From Martinezella hainanensis (lineage in GTDB: Bacteria; Pseudomonadota; Alphaproteobacteria; Rhizobiales; Rhizobiaceae), in NCBI RefSeq assembly GCF_900094555.1, contig NZ_FMAC01000003.1, positions 248,001-312,000 of the forward strand: a stretch of DNA of 64,000 nt, read 5' to 3'. Every line of letters starts with the position of its first letter. Positions within the stretch are counted from its first letter, which is position 1. Shown piece after piece: positions 9,047 through 17,431 of the stretch. The notes below the pieces were generated by a model, which had not been told where the DNA came from, searched no databases, and saw only the letters and a program-made list of their open reading frames with translations. The position numbers were made by a program, and so were the translations under genes.

Positions 9047-10007
9047 GGTTCTTCATCACGGCCTTTCCACCACCATTCAGGATCTCGGACGGCCCGGCTA
9101 CTTTCATCTCGGCATTCCCGTCGGCGGCGCCATGGATCGTTACGCCATGCGGGCGGCAAATCTTCTGGTCGGCAATGATGAGGGCGCTGCCGGGCTCGAG
9201 GCCGTGTTCATGGGTCCCAAGCTCGAATTTCTGGACGATGCGCTGATTGCGGTCACGGGTGCCGACATGCCGGTCAGAATCGATGGCGAGCTGCAGCCGG
9301 GATGGACCGCGCTCGAGATCAAGGCAGGGCAGATCGTAAGCTTCGACTTTCTGAAATCCGGCGCGCGGATCTGCATTGCAGTATCGGGTGGCATCGACGT
9401 CCCCGAAGCTTTGGGCAGCCGATCGACTTATGCGATCGGCACCCTCGGTGGCCTGAACGGCAGGGCCATCGCCGCCGGAGACGAGCTTCCCGTCGGTCCC
9501 GGCTCGATGGCAAGTGCGGGCCGGTCCGTTTCGGAAGAGTTGCGCCGCAAACCCGGCACGCCGGCAGAGCTCAGGGTCTTGCCAGGGCTGTATTGGGATC
9601 GACTGACGGAAGAGACAAAGAGCAACTTCTTTGCCGATCAGTGGAAGGTGGCGCCGGAGGCCGATCGCATGGGCTATCGCTTCCGCGGCGGCCGCAAGCT
9701 CGAATTCGTCGAACGCAAGCAGCCATTCGGCGCGGGCTCCGACCCCTCCAATATCGTCGACAGCTGCTACCCCTATGGTTCGATCCAGGTGCCGGGCGGA
9801 ACGGAGCCGATCATCCTGCACCGCGACGCCGTTTCCGGCGGCGGCTATTTCATGCTGGGAACGGTGATCTCCGCCGATATGGATCTGATCGGGCAATTGC
9901 AGCCACATACGCCGACGCAGTTCGTAGAAGTTACCATGGATCAGGCGCTGGCGGCGCGGGCGGATCGGCAGGCGTTGCTTGCGCGCCTTCGTGCGGCTCT
10001 GGCTTAG
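9036..10007 (+). CDS. pxpC: KipA/PxpC-like biotin-dependent carboxyltransferase family protein
   Basis: 323 residues beginning MAIKVLHHGLSTTIQDLGRP, the classical KipA/PxpC start, followed by PVGGAMDRYAMRAAN and the C-terminal GGTEPIILHRDAVSGGGY. The reading frame is open further upstream, but this ATG matches the family N-terminus and overlaps the end of pxpB. Pairs with the KipI-like subunit to form the hydrolase/carboxyltransferase part of the complex. Last gene of the operon. Confidence 0.88.
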   Translation: MAIKVLHHGLSTTIQDLGRPGYFHLGIPVGGAMDRYAMRAANLLVGNDEGAAGLEAVFMGPKLEFLDDALIAVTGADMPVRIDGELQPGWTALEIKAGQIVSFDFLKSGARICIAVSGGIDVPEALGSRSTYAIGTLGGLNGRAIAAGDELPVGPGSMASAGRSVSEELRRKPGTPAELRVLPGLYWDRLTEETKSNFFADQWKVAPEADRMGYRFRGGRKLEFVERKQPFGAGSDPSNIVDSCYPYGSIQVPGGTEPIILHRDAVSGGGYFMLGTVISADMDLIGQLQPHTPTQFVEVTMDQALAARADRQALLARLRAALA

Positions 10008-10082
10008 AGGGTCAAACGCATGGCCGCTTTCATGATCCGACACTTCCCGAACAGATGGAACACGGCCGGGATCGACCGTGCC

Positions 10083-11093
10083 TCACTCGAGAACGCGGGT
10101 CAGATAGGCGGCCGTCACGCCGGGGCCGGGGATGATAGCGACGATCTTCATTTGTGCGATCGTCCGGTTAACGGAAGCCTCGAGATGGCTCTCCATCATC
10201 GCCGCCGCCGCCTTCACCGCGCCCCGCAGCAGCAGTTCCACGATCAGGCGCAGCTCCGTGATGATGGCGGGGTCGCCGGGCAGGCCAAGCCGCCGCAGCA
10301 ATCGTTCCGTTGCCGTGACAGGCAGCAGGTTGTTGCGGATGGATTCCTTCAGCCGCTCATTCGGCGTCGCGAGGATGCAGATATCGATGAAGTCCGCATG
10401 GATGGTTTCCTGCGCTGCCAGATGATCAGCCGCCTCGCGCCGCTCGAGATCGCTAAGGCGCAGAAACAGGTCGTTCAGCCGTTCCCGGTCGACCCGACCG
10501 GCGCCGGCGATCAGGGCCTGCGGTTCCAGCATGCCGCGCAGACCGTAATGATCCTTGATCATCTGCGCCGTCAGCGGGCCGGCGATCCAGTGGGACGACT
10601 GGTTCTTGCGCACGAGACCGCGTTCGCGCAGACGGGTCAGCACGTCACGCACGACGGTACGGCTGACGTTGAAGTGGTCGGCAAGCTCGATCTCGATGAT
10701 GCGATACTGGCCGAAGACAACACAGCCGGCGACATCAGCCTCGACGGTATTGTAGATGCGCTCCCAGGAGGAGCGGCTCTGCAAGGCCTCGTCGGCATGG
10801 CGCGGGATGGTCAGGCCAAGCGTCTTGATATCGGTGCGGTTCGGCTCGATGCCCCGACCGGCGGGGCCGACGAGATAGCCGCGCCCGTCGAAGCGATGCA
10901 CCAGGCCTTCGCTTTCCAGCGTCTGCAGTGCCCGCTGCACGGGCGCGCGCGAGATCTGCAGGATATCGGCGATCGGACCTTCGAGCAGCACCACGCCTTG
11001 TGGCAGCGTATGGTCTTCGATGTTGCTGCGCAGAACATCCTCGGCGATCTCGTAGCGCTTTTGCGCATTGGGGCGCGCACGGTCTTCGGTCAT
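10083..11093 (-). CDS. Transcriptional regulator with two tandem GntR winged-helix domains and an FCD-like domain
   Basis: 336 residues from the chosen ATG. First GntR head at about 12-72 (LEGPIADILQISRAPVQRAL, then ESEGLVHRFDGRGYLV). Second head at about 110-175 (ELADHFNVSRTVVRDVL, then RERGLVRKN). The rest is helical and FCD-like (LRGMLEPQALI, EAADHLAAQETIHADFI, ending in AMMESHLEAS). GntR/FCD proteins normally have one head and about 220-250 residues. A longer frame reaches 11228, but that part is AT-rich and holds operator-like sequences, so I treat it as promoter. Divergent from the transporter operon it probably controls. Confidence 0.85.
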   Translation of the reverse strand: MTEDRARPNAQKRYEIAEDVLRSNIEDHTLPQGVVLLEGPIADILQISRAPVQRALQTLESEGLVHRFDGRGYLVGPAGRGIEPNRTDIKTLGLTIPRHADEALQSRSSWERIYNTVEADVAGCVVFGQYRIIEIELADHFNVSRTVVRDVLTRLRERGLVRKNQSSHWIAGPLTAQMIKDHYGLRGMLEPQALIAGAGRVDRERLNDLFLRLSDLERREAADHLAAQETIHADFIDICILATPNERLKESIRNNLLPVTATERLLRRLGLPGDPAIITELRLIVELLLRGAVKAAAAMMESHLEASVNRTIAQMKIVAIIPGPGVTAAYLTRVLE

Positions 11094-11143
11094 CTGATGC
11101 AATGGACTCACGTCGTTCTGATGCCTCACTCTTACGCGTTTTG

Positions 11144-11162
11144 TTGCGCTAACATAGCGCAA
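11144..11162. promoter_or_regulatory. Inverted repeat near the double-GntR gene start
   Basis: TTGCGCTA-ACA-TAGCGCAA is a perfect 8-base dyad, 50 bases upstream of the regulator start. It may be an autoregulatory operator or the target of one of the two DNA-binding heads. Confidence 0.5.
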
Positions 11163-11173
11163 AAATAAATGAA

Positions 11174-11187
11174 TATTGAATACAAAA
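11174..11187. promoter_or_regulatory. Operator-like repeat, copy 1
   Basis: TATTGAATACAAAA contains TTGAATACAA, close to the TTG-N4-CAA type of site used by many GntR/FCD regulators. An identical 14-base copy lies 239 bases away at 11413-11426, both within the divergent promoter region. Confidence 0.5.
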
Positions 11188-11412
11188 TATGTTTTTAAAT
11201 CGCGATTTTGATTGACGCGTTGCGACATCAGTCAGTGCTCGTGGTCGCGAGACGTGCTTTTTGCTGAATGACTATTGAGCGTAAGTGCCGCGATCGGTAC
11301 TTGCCGTAGGCGTTTTTCTGTCGAATTTACGCAATGGTTGCAGCCTTTATGTCTTTCACTTTTCTTCGGACGCAATTTATCAATTTTAAGATCTGGCTTT
11401 TAGAAAAAAGTC

Positions 11413-11426
11413 TATTGAATACAAAA
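11413..11426. promoter_or_regulatory. Operator-like repeat, copy 2
   Basis: Exact copy of the sequence at 11174-11187, placed about 220 bases before the first ABC gene. Two identical sites near opposite promoters fit a regulator that bridges them. Confidence 0.5.
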
Positions 11427-11632
11427 ATCATTTATGTAATGCTCTCAACATCAAGACGCTCGTCAGAAGCGCCGCAGGTGGAACTCTTTGAAACGCCAAG
11501 GAACATCTCTTTGACGCGCATGTGATCATGCGCGAGTGCAGACCAGCGTCTGGTGTCCGGATCGATGCGATCCCGGCGATGGCGATGCTTTGCCTAAAGG
11601 ATGGTCCTTGCCTGGAAACTGGTGGGAAATCG

Positions 11633-12706
11633 GTGTCGACCGTTCTTCAACTCAGCCAAGTCACCAAGTCCTATGGCGCGTCAGCCGCACTGGACAGGGT
11701 GGATTTTTCTTTGCCCGACAACGCCTACATCTCGCTGCTCGGCCCGAGCGGCTCCGGTAAGACGACGCTGCTGCGCGTCATCGCCGGCTTCGAGGAGCCG
11801 GATGCCGGCTCGATCCTCTTTCACGGTAAGCGGCTTGATGGCGTGGAGCCACATGACCGCGGCATCGGCTTCGTCTTTCAGAACTTCGCTCTGTTTCCGC
11901 ATCTTTCCGTCGCCGAAAACGTCGCTTTCGGCTTGCGCAACCGCAAGGTCGATCCTGTGACCGATCCGCGCGTTCTGGCGAACCGGGTTCAGGACATGCT
12001 GTCGCTTGTCGGCCTCAAGGGGTTTGACGATCGTGCGGTCACGCAGATTTCCGGCGGCCAGCGCCAGCGCGTCGCCCTGGCACGTACGCTGGTGACGGAG
12101 CCGAAGATGGTGCTGCTGGACGAGCCGCTGGGCGCGCTCGATGCCAATCTGCGCGGCCGCATGCGCAACGAGCTCAAGACCATCCGCGAGCGCTGCGGTG
12201 TGACCTTCCTCCATGTGACAGGCAGCGAGAGCGAAGCCCTGGCGATGGGGGATCTGGTGCTTGTGCTTGATCGCGGCCGCATCGCCCAGGCCGCCGCTTC
12301 CGATGTCGTCTACAATCGTCCAGCGACCGCAGCGGTCGCCCGCTTCCTCAACTGCTACAACCTCTTTGCCGGCGATGTCGTCGAGGATGCTTTCGTCGGA
12401 CCGGCCGGCCGCTTTCCTTTGAATGGATCGCGCAGGAAGGCGCCGCAGCCGGCATACGCGATCCGCTACGATCGCGTTTCGATCCGTCTTCGCGGCGCAA
12501 CACTCTCGGATGACGAGGTAGGTATCGAGGCCGATTTCATCGCCAGCGAATATTCAGGCGCGGCGGTCAATTCCTTCTTTGCGCTCGATGGCGGCCACGT
12601 CTTCGAAGTCGAATCCCATCTGAGCCACGCCCGTCCGCCGGTCTTTGTCGAGAAGGACCGCTATGCGCTCGTCTGGAAGAAGGAGGACGCCCTTGTCTTC
12701 GGTTGA
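11633..12706 (+). CDS. ABC transporter ATPase (PotA/UgpC type) with an altered H-loop
   Basis: 357 residues from GTG 11633, which has GGTGGGA just upstream and begins at the family N-terminus (LQLSQVTKSYG); an ATG at 11522 would add 37 unrelated residues. Walker A GPSGSGKTT (about 36-44), Q-loop, signature ISGGQRQRVALAR, Walker [13 protein letters not shown], and a TOBE-like C-terminal part. The H-loop reads VTGSESEALAMG where the family has VTHDQxEA: the switch His is Gly197. A second ATPase of the same class is encoded at 17432. The two may pair with one catalytic and one impaired site, or this protein may be regulatory. Confidence 0.9.
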   Translation: MSTVLQLSQVTKSYGASAALDRVDFSLPDNAYISLLGPSGSGKTTLLRVIAGFEEPDAGSILFHGKRLDGVEPHDRGIGFVFQNFALFPHLSVAENVAFGLRNRKVDPVTDPRVLANRVQDMLSLVGLKGFDDRAVTQISGGQRQRVALARTLVTEPKMVLLDEPLGALDANLRGRMRNELKTIRERCGVTFLHVTGSESEALAMGDLVLVLDRGRIAQAAASDVVYNRPATAAVARFLNCYNLFAGDVVEDAFVGPAGRFPLNGSRRKAPQPAYAIRYDRVSIRLRGATLSDDEVGIEADFIASEYSGAAVNSFFALDGGHVFEVESHLSHARPPVFVEKDRYALVWKKEDALVFG

Positions 12707-12751
12707 TGTGAGCCCTTCGAAACCTTCCGGACCCTCCAAGGAGAGCGAGAT

Positions 12752-13651
12752 ATGACCATGGTCGCGACAAGCGAGGAAGCCGCGCAGGAAAGCCCAACCG
12801 TGCGCCGGAAATCGAACAAGACGCTCTGGCTCCTGGCCCCGGGCATGATCTGGATGGTCGCTTTCCTCGTCCTGCCCATCCTGATGATGGTCTATGTTTC
12901 CTTCTGGACGCAGACGACCTTCAAGATCGAGCCGACGCTGACCTTGCAGAGCTGGATCACCTTCCTGACAAGCGCCACCTATCTCGGGGCGCTCTGGACA
13001 ACCATCCGCATCTGGCTGCTGGTGCTGGTATCGACGCTCGTCGTCGGCTATCCGGCGGCGCTCTTCGTCGGCCTCCTCATCAAGAACAAGACGCTGCAGA
13101 CGGTGCTTCTCGTGCTCTGCGTCATCCCATTCTGGACCTCCTTCCTTATCCGCGTGCTTGCCTGGCGGCCGATGCTCGGCACCGAGGGCGCGATCAACAT
13201 GATCCTGATGAATCTGGGCGTCATTCGGCAGCCGATCGAGGTGCTGTTGTTTTCGGAACTGTCCGTCATCATCGGCATGACGCAGATCTACTGCGTCTTC
13301 ATGGTGGGGCCGATCGCGTTCATGATGGGTCGCATCGATGGCTCGGTGATCGAGGCGGCCCAGGATCTCGGCGCGAGCTTCTGGCGCATCTTCCGTACGA
13401 TCATTCTGCCTCTTTCCATGCCGGGCGTGGTGGTCGGCGCGATCTTCGTTTCCGTCATGGTTCTTGGCGAATTCGCAACGTCTGCCGCCCTCTCCGGCCG
13501 CAAGGTCAATCTGCTTGGCAATATTATCGTCACCCAGGTCGGCTCGCTGAAATGGGCCTTTGCCGCCGTCGCCGGCGTCGTCCTGACAATCATCATGGGT
13601 GCGGTTGTCGCAGCCCTGCTCAAGGTCGTCGACCTCAGAAAGGAGCTTTGA
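12752..13651 (+). CDS. ABC transporter permease, PotB type
   Basis: 299 residues, start preceded by AAGGAGAGCGAG. A soluble N-terminus of about 25 residues precedes six membrane segments. The EAA loop is near residues 205-225 (EAAQDLGASFWRIF, then ILPLS). It pairs with the next permease two bases downstream. The import system has two ATPases (11633, 17432) and two binding proteins (16121, 20898), so it may accept more than one ligand. Confidence 0.92.
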   Translation: MTMVATSEEAAQESPTVRRKSNKTLWLLAPGMIWMVAFLVLPILMMVYVSFWTQTTFKIEPTLTLQSWITFLTSATYLGALWTTIRIWLLVLVSTLVVGYPAALFVGLLIKNKTLQTVLLVLCVIPFWTSFLIRVLAWRPMLGTEGAINMILMNLGVIRQPIEVLLFSELSVIIGMTQIYCVFMVGPIAFMMGRIDGSVIEAAQDLGASFWRIFRTIILPLSMPGVVVGAIFVSVMVLGEFATSAALSGRKVNLLGNIIVTQVGSLKWAFAAVAGVVLTIIMGAVVAALLKVVDLRKEL

Positions 13652-13653
13652 TC

Positions 13654-14499
13654 ATGAATGCTGGCGGCATCAAGCTCGGCCTGGGCGTCTATACGACCCT
13701 CTTTCTGATCTTCCTCTACGGACCTCTCGTGGTTCTGGCGATCCTGTCGTTTCAGACCGGTCCGGAGGGCGGTCCGCAATTCCCGATCATCGAATGGTCG
13801 ACCTATTGGTACCGGCATCTCTTCGGTCTGACGCCGCCATCGCGCATCGCGCCCTTGCCGATCGACCAGGCGCTGATCCGCTCGCTTTTACTGGCGCTGA
13901 TGACGATGATCGTTTCGACCGTGCTCGGCGTCATGTCCGCCCAGGCTTTTCGTCGCAAGTTCCGCGGCTCGGGCGTGGCCTTCTATCTGATCGTTCTTGG
14001 CATGATGGTGCCGGGCGTGCTCGTTGGCCTCGGCATGGCTCTCGTCGCCAATGCTTTCGGCATCGATCGTCACTGGTGGAGCACGGCTTTCGTGCTACAT
14101 GTCGTCTATACCTTCCCCTTCGCCTTCCTGGTGATGCTCGCGATCTTCAACCGGTTCGATCCGAGCATGGAGGAAGCATCCTGGTCGCTCGGCGTCACGC
14201 CGGCGCGCACCTTCCGCAAAGTCACGTTCCCGCTCATCTTCCCGGGCGTGCTCTCGGCCATGCTGTTTGCCTTTACGCTCTCCTATGACGAGTTTTCGCG
14301 CACCCTGTTCGCCTCCGGCCGCGAGCTGACGCTGCCGCTCGCCATCTACGGCACCTTTTCTGTCGAGGTGCATCCGAACGTCTTTGCCTTCGGCGTCCTG
14401 ACCACGCTGTTTTCCTTCGCGCTGCTCGGCACCTACGCGATCCTGATGGGCCTGTCGGTCCGACGCGCCAAGCGCGTCCGCATCCAGGAGGACGCGTGA
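13654..14499 (+). CDS. ABC transporter permease, PotC type
   Basis: 281 residues from ATG 13654; AAAGGAG sits just before it. The longer frame from 13552 would overlap the previous gene by 100 bases. Six membrane helices with an EAA loop (EEASWSLGVTPARTF, then FPLIFPG) near residues 170-195. Overlaps the following dehydrogenase gene at TGATG, showing that transport and metabolism are one operon. Confidence 0.92.
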   Translation: MNAGGIKLGLGVYTTLFLIFLYGPLVVLAILSFQTGPEGGPQFPIIEWSTYWYRHLFGLTPPSRIAPLPIDQALIRSLLLALMTMIVSTVLGVMSAQAFRRKFRGSGVAFYLIVLGMMVPGVLVGLGMALVANAFGIDRHWWSTAFVLHVVYTFPFAFLVMLAIFNRFDPSMEEASWSLGVTPARTFRKVTFPLIFPGVLSAMLFAFTLSYDEFSRTLFASGRELTLPLAIYGTFSVEVHPNVFAFGVLTTLFSFALLGTYAILMGLSVRRAKRVRIQEDA

Positions 14500-15242
14500 T
14501 GGTGCAGTGGGGTTCCGCGATCGTTACAGGTGCTGGCTCCGGTATCGGCCGCGCCATTGCGCTGCGCCTCGGCGCTGACGGCTATGCGGTTCTGGTCAAT
14601 GACCTCTCAGGCGAGCGTGCCGAGGCTGTCGCCTCGGAGATCCAAAGGGCGGGCGGTGCGGCGACCGCGATCGCCGGCGACGTCGCCCGACCCGAGGACG
14701 TGGCGGCTATTCATGCCGCCGCCAAGACCTCGCACGGCGGCGACGTCGCCCTTCTCGTCAACAATGCCGGCATCGCGCATCAGGCGGCATTCGAAAACCT
14801 CGAACTTGCGGATTTCGACCGGATGTTTGCGGTGCATGTGCGCGGCACCTTCCTGATGACCAAGGCCGTTCTGCCGTCGATGCTGGCGCGTGGCGAGGGC
14901 GTCATCGTCAATGTCGCCTCGCAGCTCGGGCAGATCGGCGGCATCGAGCTGGTTCATTACTCCGGCGCCAAGGCTGCGATCATCGGGATGACCAAGGCGC
15001 TGGCCCGCGAGGTTTCCAGCCGCGGGGTCCGCGTCAATGCCGTGGCTCCCGGACCGATCAACACGCCGCTGGTGCTCGGCCTTTCCGAAGAGTGGCGCGA
15101 ACGCAAGAAGCGCGAATTGCCGCTCGGCCGCTTCGGCGAGCCAGAAGAGGTGGCCGCGACCGTAGCGTTCCTGGCGTCGCCGGCAGCAAGCCTCTTCGTC
15201 GGCCAGACGCTCGGGCCGAATTCCGGCGACGTGATGCTCTGA
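14499..15242 (+). CDS. Short-chain dehydrogenase/reductase (SDR)
   Basis: 247 residues. NAD(P) motif VTGAGSGIG at residues 9-17, NNAG near 90, and the catalytic Tyr-Lys pair in VHYSGAKAA near 152-156 with a preceding Ser. Classical SDR of the FabG-like type; it reduces or oxidises an alcohol/ketone. The substrate is unknown. Start ATG overlaps the permease stop. A second SDR follows 13 bases later and the two are only moderately alike, suggesting successive or opposite steps. Confidence 0.9.
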   Translation: MVQWGSAIVTGAGSGIGRAIALRLGADGYAVLVNDLSGERAEAVASEIQRAGGAATAIAGDVARPEDVAAIHAAAKTSHGGDVALLVNNAGIAHQAAFENLELADFDRMFAVHVRGTFLMTKAVLPSMLARGEGVIVNVASQLGQIGGIELVHYSGAKAAIIGMTKALAREVSSRGVRVNAVAPGPINTPLVLGLSEEWRERKKRELPLGRFGEPEEVAATVAFLASPAASLFVGQTLGPNSGDVML

Positions 15243-15255
15243 AGGAGAAAAGCAG

Positions 15256-16023
15256 ATGGATAGTTTAGAGAAGCGGGTTGTCATCGTCACGGGCGCGGGC
15301 ATCGGCATCGGCCAAGCGGCAGCCAAGGCGTTTGCCGCGCTCGGCGACCATGTCGTCGTCACCGACATCCTCGAGAAGGAAGGCGAACAGACGGTTCGCG
15401 ATATTCTCGCCGCCGGTGGCTCGGCCGAGTTTCATCTTTACGACGTGCGCTCGACGGAAGCGGCGAACCAATTGGTGGCCCATGTCGAGGCGCGCTTCGG
15501 CAAGATCGACATTATCGTCGCCAATGCCGGCATCGCGCATCGCACCCCCCTCGAAAAACTCACCGACGACAAGTGGGACCTGACCATGGATGTCGATCTG
15601 AAGGGCATCTTCAAGCTGGTGCGTGCTGCCGTACCCGGTATGCGCGCCCGCAGATCGGGGAGCATCGTCGCCCTCTCTTCGATCATGGGCGTGGCCTATG
15701 GCTGGGACGAGCATGTCCATTATTCGGCGGCGAAATCCGGCGTCGTCGGGCTGGTGCGCGGGCTTGCCGTGGAACTGGCAAAGGACGGCATCAGGGTCAA
15801 CGGTATCGCTCCCGGCTACATCCGCACGGCACAGCTTCTTTCGGAAGAGAATTCGCTCGGCCCCGCCGGCGCGGAAAAGGCGGCGGAGTTCATTCCGATG
15901 GGCCGGCTCGGCGAACCGCAAGATATCGCCGACGTGATCGCATTCCTCGCCTCGAACGGCGCGAGATACATGACCGGCCAGGTTCTGGTCGTGGATGGTG
16001 GCCTCCTCGTGGGGCGGTACTGA
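15256..16023 (+). CDS. Short-chain dehydrogenase/reductase (SDR)
   Basis: 255 residues. VTGAGIGIGQAA cofactor motif, Asp at the end of beta-2 (VVTDIL), which favours NAD over NADP, ANAGIAH, SSIMG, and the YSAAK catalytic pair near residue 155. Ribosome site AAGGAGAAAAG. It ends with the typical GQVLVVDGG. Role in the pathway is unassigned; possibly oxidation of a hydroxy intermediate. Confidence 0.9.
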   Translation: MDSLEKRVVIVTGAGIGIGQAAAKAFAALGDHVVVTDILEKEGEQTVRDILAAGGSAEFHLYDVRSTEAANQLVAHVEARFGKIDIIVANAGIAHRTPLEKLTDDKWDLTMDVDLKGIFKLVRAAVPGMRARRSGSIVALSSIMGVAYGWDEHVHYSAAKSGVVGLVRGLAVELAKDGIRVNGIAPGYIRTAQLLSEENSLGPAGAEKAAEFIPMGRLGEPQDIADVIAFLASNGARYMTGQVLVVDGGLLVGRY

Positions 16024-16120
16024 TCGCCCCCGGTCCGGCAACAGCCGGGCAACAGGCGATATGGCAATGAAATAGGCCCGCAAAGGGTTCAGGGAACAGC
16101 AATCAGCACTGGAGAACAAA

Positions 16121-17353
16121 ATGTCCAAAATGGAAATGAACAGACGCTCTCTATTGAAGCATTCCGCCGGCGTCATGGCGCTCGCGATCGGGGGCGGCAC
16201 GCCCTTCCTGTCGTCGCGGGCGGCCTACGCACAGGCTGCCAACCTTGCCAAGGAGCAGCTGCGCACCATCGGCCTTTCGGTGACGGTTCAGGAGCGTATC
16301 CTCGACGATTTCCGCAAGGTGAGCGGCGTCGGGCAGACCTCCGGCACGGCTGCGACCTTCCCGGATGCGCAGACCAAGATCCTTTCCGGCTCCAAGGATT
16401 ACGATTGCTGGGAGATCATCGGCGAGCGCCTGCCGTCGATCGTCATGACCAACAATGTCGAGCCGGTGCCGGCAGCCTCCTTGAAGAACTGGGCCAATAT
16501 CCGCGATACCTTCACCACGCCTTCCGACAAGTGGGGGCCGAAGCAGCAGATCGTCGGCCAGATCTGGGCCGATGATGCGAAGACCACGCTCAACATGGTG
16601 CCCGCCGTCTATAACTATGACTCTATCGGCTACAATCCGGACGTTCTCTCGGCTGAAGAAGCCAACACCTGGTCGGCGATCTTCGATCCGAAGTGGAAGG
16701 GCAAGTCCGGCCTCAACACCGATCCGCTGATCGCCTTTGGCCAGGCCATCATGGCCATGAACACGCTCGGCCTTCTGAGTGTCAAGAATCCCGGCAATCC
16801 GAGCACGGCCGAAATCGACGAGGCGGCGAAATTCCTCGTGTCCAAGAAGAAGGACGGGCAGTTCCGTGCCCTCTGGGGCGATTTCGGCGAACTGGTCAAC
16901 CTGATGGCATCTGGCGAAATGGTCGTCTGCGACGCCTGGCAGCCGGCTGTCATGGCGGTCAAGGCCCAGGGCAAGGCGTGCAAATATGCCGTTCCGAAGG
17001 AAGGCTATCGTGGCTGGGCGATCGGCCCGTCGATGATCGCAGGCACGCCGAACAAGGAAGCCGTGATCGCCTATGCCGATTACTGGCTCTCGGGCGAGCC
17101 CGGCATCACGGTTTCCGAGCAGGGCTACTATTCGCCATCGACCAATATCGAGAAGGTCATGGCGCCGGACAAATATGCCTTCTGGTACGAGGGCAAGCCC
17201 TGGGTCGGCGCCGCCGAGCGTGGCATCAAGGAAGGCGACCTGCGCGATGGCGGCTCGCTGGCCGAGCGCGCCAAGAACGTCGCCTACTGGCACCAGTGGC
17301 CGGACGAATACGACCATCTCGTTCAGAAGTGGGATGAATTCCTCAATGCGTGA
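16121..17353 (+). CDS. ABC transporter periplasmic binding protein, PotD type
   Basis: 410 residues. The N-terminus NRRSLLKHSAG is a twin-arginine-type signal with a hydrophobic stretch ending at AYAQA, so it probably leaves folded through Tat. The mature protein is an extracellular solute-binding fold of the spermidine/putrescine class (WADDAKTTLNMVPAVYNYDS, WSAIFDPKWKGK). Start preceded by GGAGAAC. It supplies ligand to the permeases at 12752-14499. A diverged homologue without signal is encoded at 20898. Confidence 0.92.
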   Translation: MSKMEMNRRSLLKHSAGVMALAIGGGTPFLSSRAAYAQAANLAKEQLRTIGLSVTVQERILDDFRKVSGVGQTSGTAATFPDAQTKILSGSKDYDCWEIIGERLPSIVMTNNVEPVPAASLKNWANIRDTFTTPSDKWGPKQQIVGQIWADDAKTTLNMVPAVYNYDSIGYNPDVLSAEEANTWSAIFDPKWKGKSGLNTDPLIAFGQAIMAMNTLGLLSVKNPGNPSTAEIDEAAKFLVSKKKDGQFRALWGDFGELVNLMASGEMVVCDAWQPAVMAVKAQGKACKYAVPKEGYRGWAIGPSMIAGTPNKEAVIAYADYWLSGEPGITVSEQGYYSPSTNIEKVMAPDKYAFWYEGKPWVGAAERGIKEGDLRDGGSLAERAKNVAYWHQWPDEYDHLVQKWDEFLNA

Positions 17354-17431
17354 TGCGGTGGCGTCCGCCATCCATTCTCAGCTCTGCGAGGAGGCGATGT
17401 CCGCCTTCTCGTCCACGCCCGGAGATCTCTC

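Larger units (their letters stand above)
11094..11632. other. Divergent promoter region between the double-GntR gene and the ABC operon
   Basis: About 540 bases without a convincing gene; short frames here (for example 11334-11525) lack a ribosome site and have AT-rich composition. It contains a perfect 8-3-8 inverted repeat at 11144-11162 and two copies of a 14-base sequence at 11174-11187 and 11413-11426. The last 60 bases before 11633 lead into the first ABC gene. Confidence 0.6.

Noticed and set aside
11094..11228. N-terminal extension of the double-GntR protein
   Set aside because: AT-rich, covers the inverted repeat at 11144-11162 and one 14-base repeat; the ATG at 11093 just before the first GntR head is more plausible.
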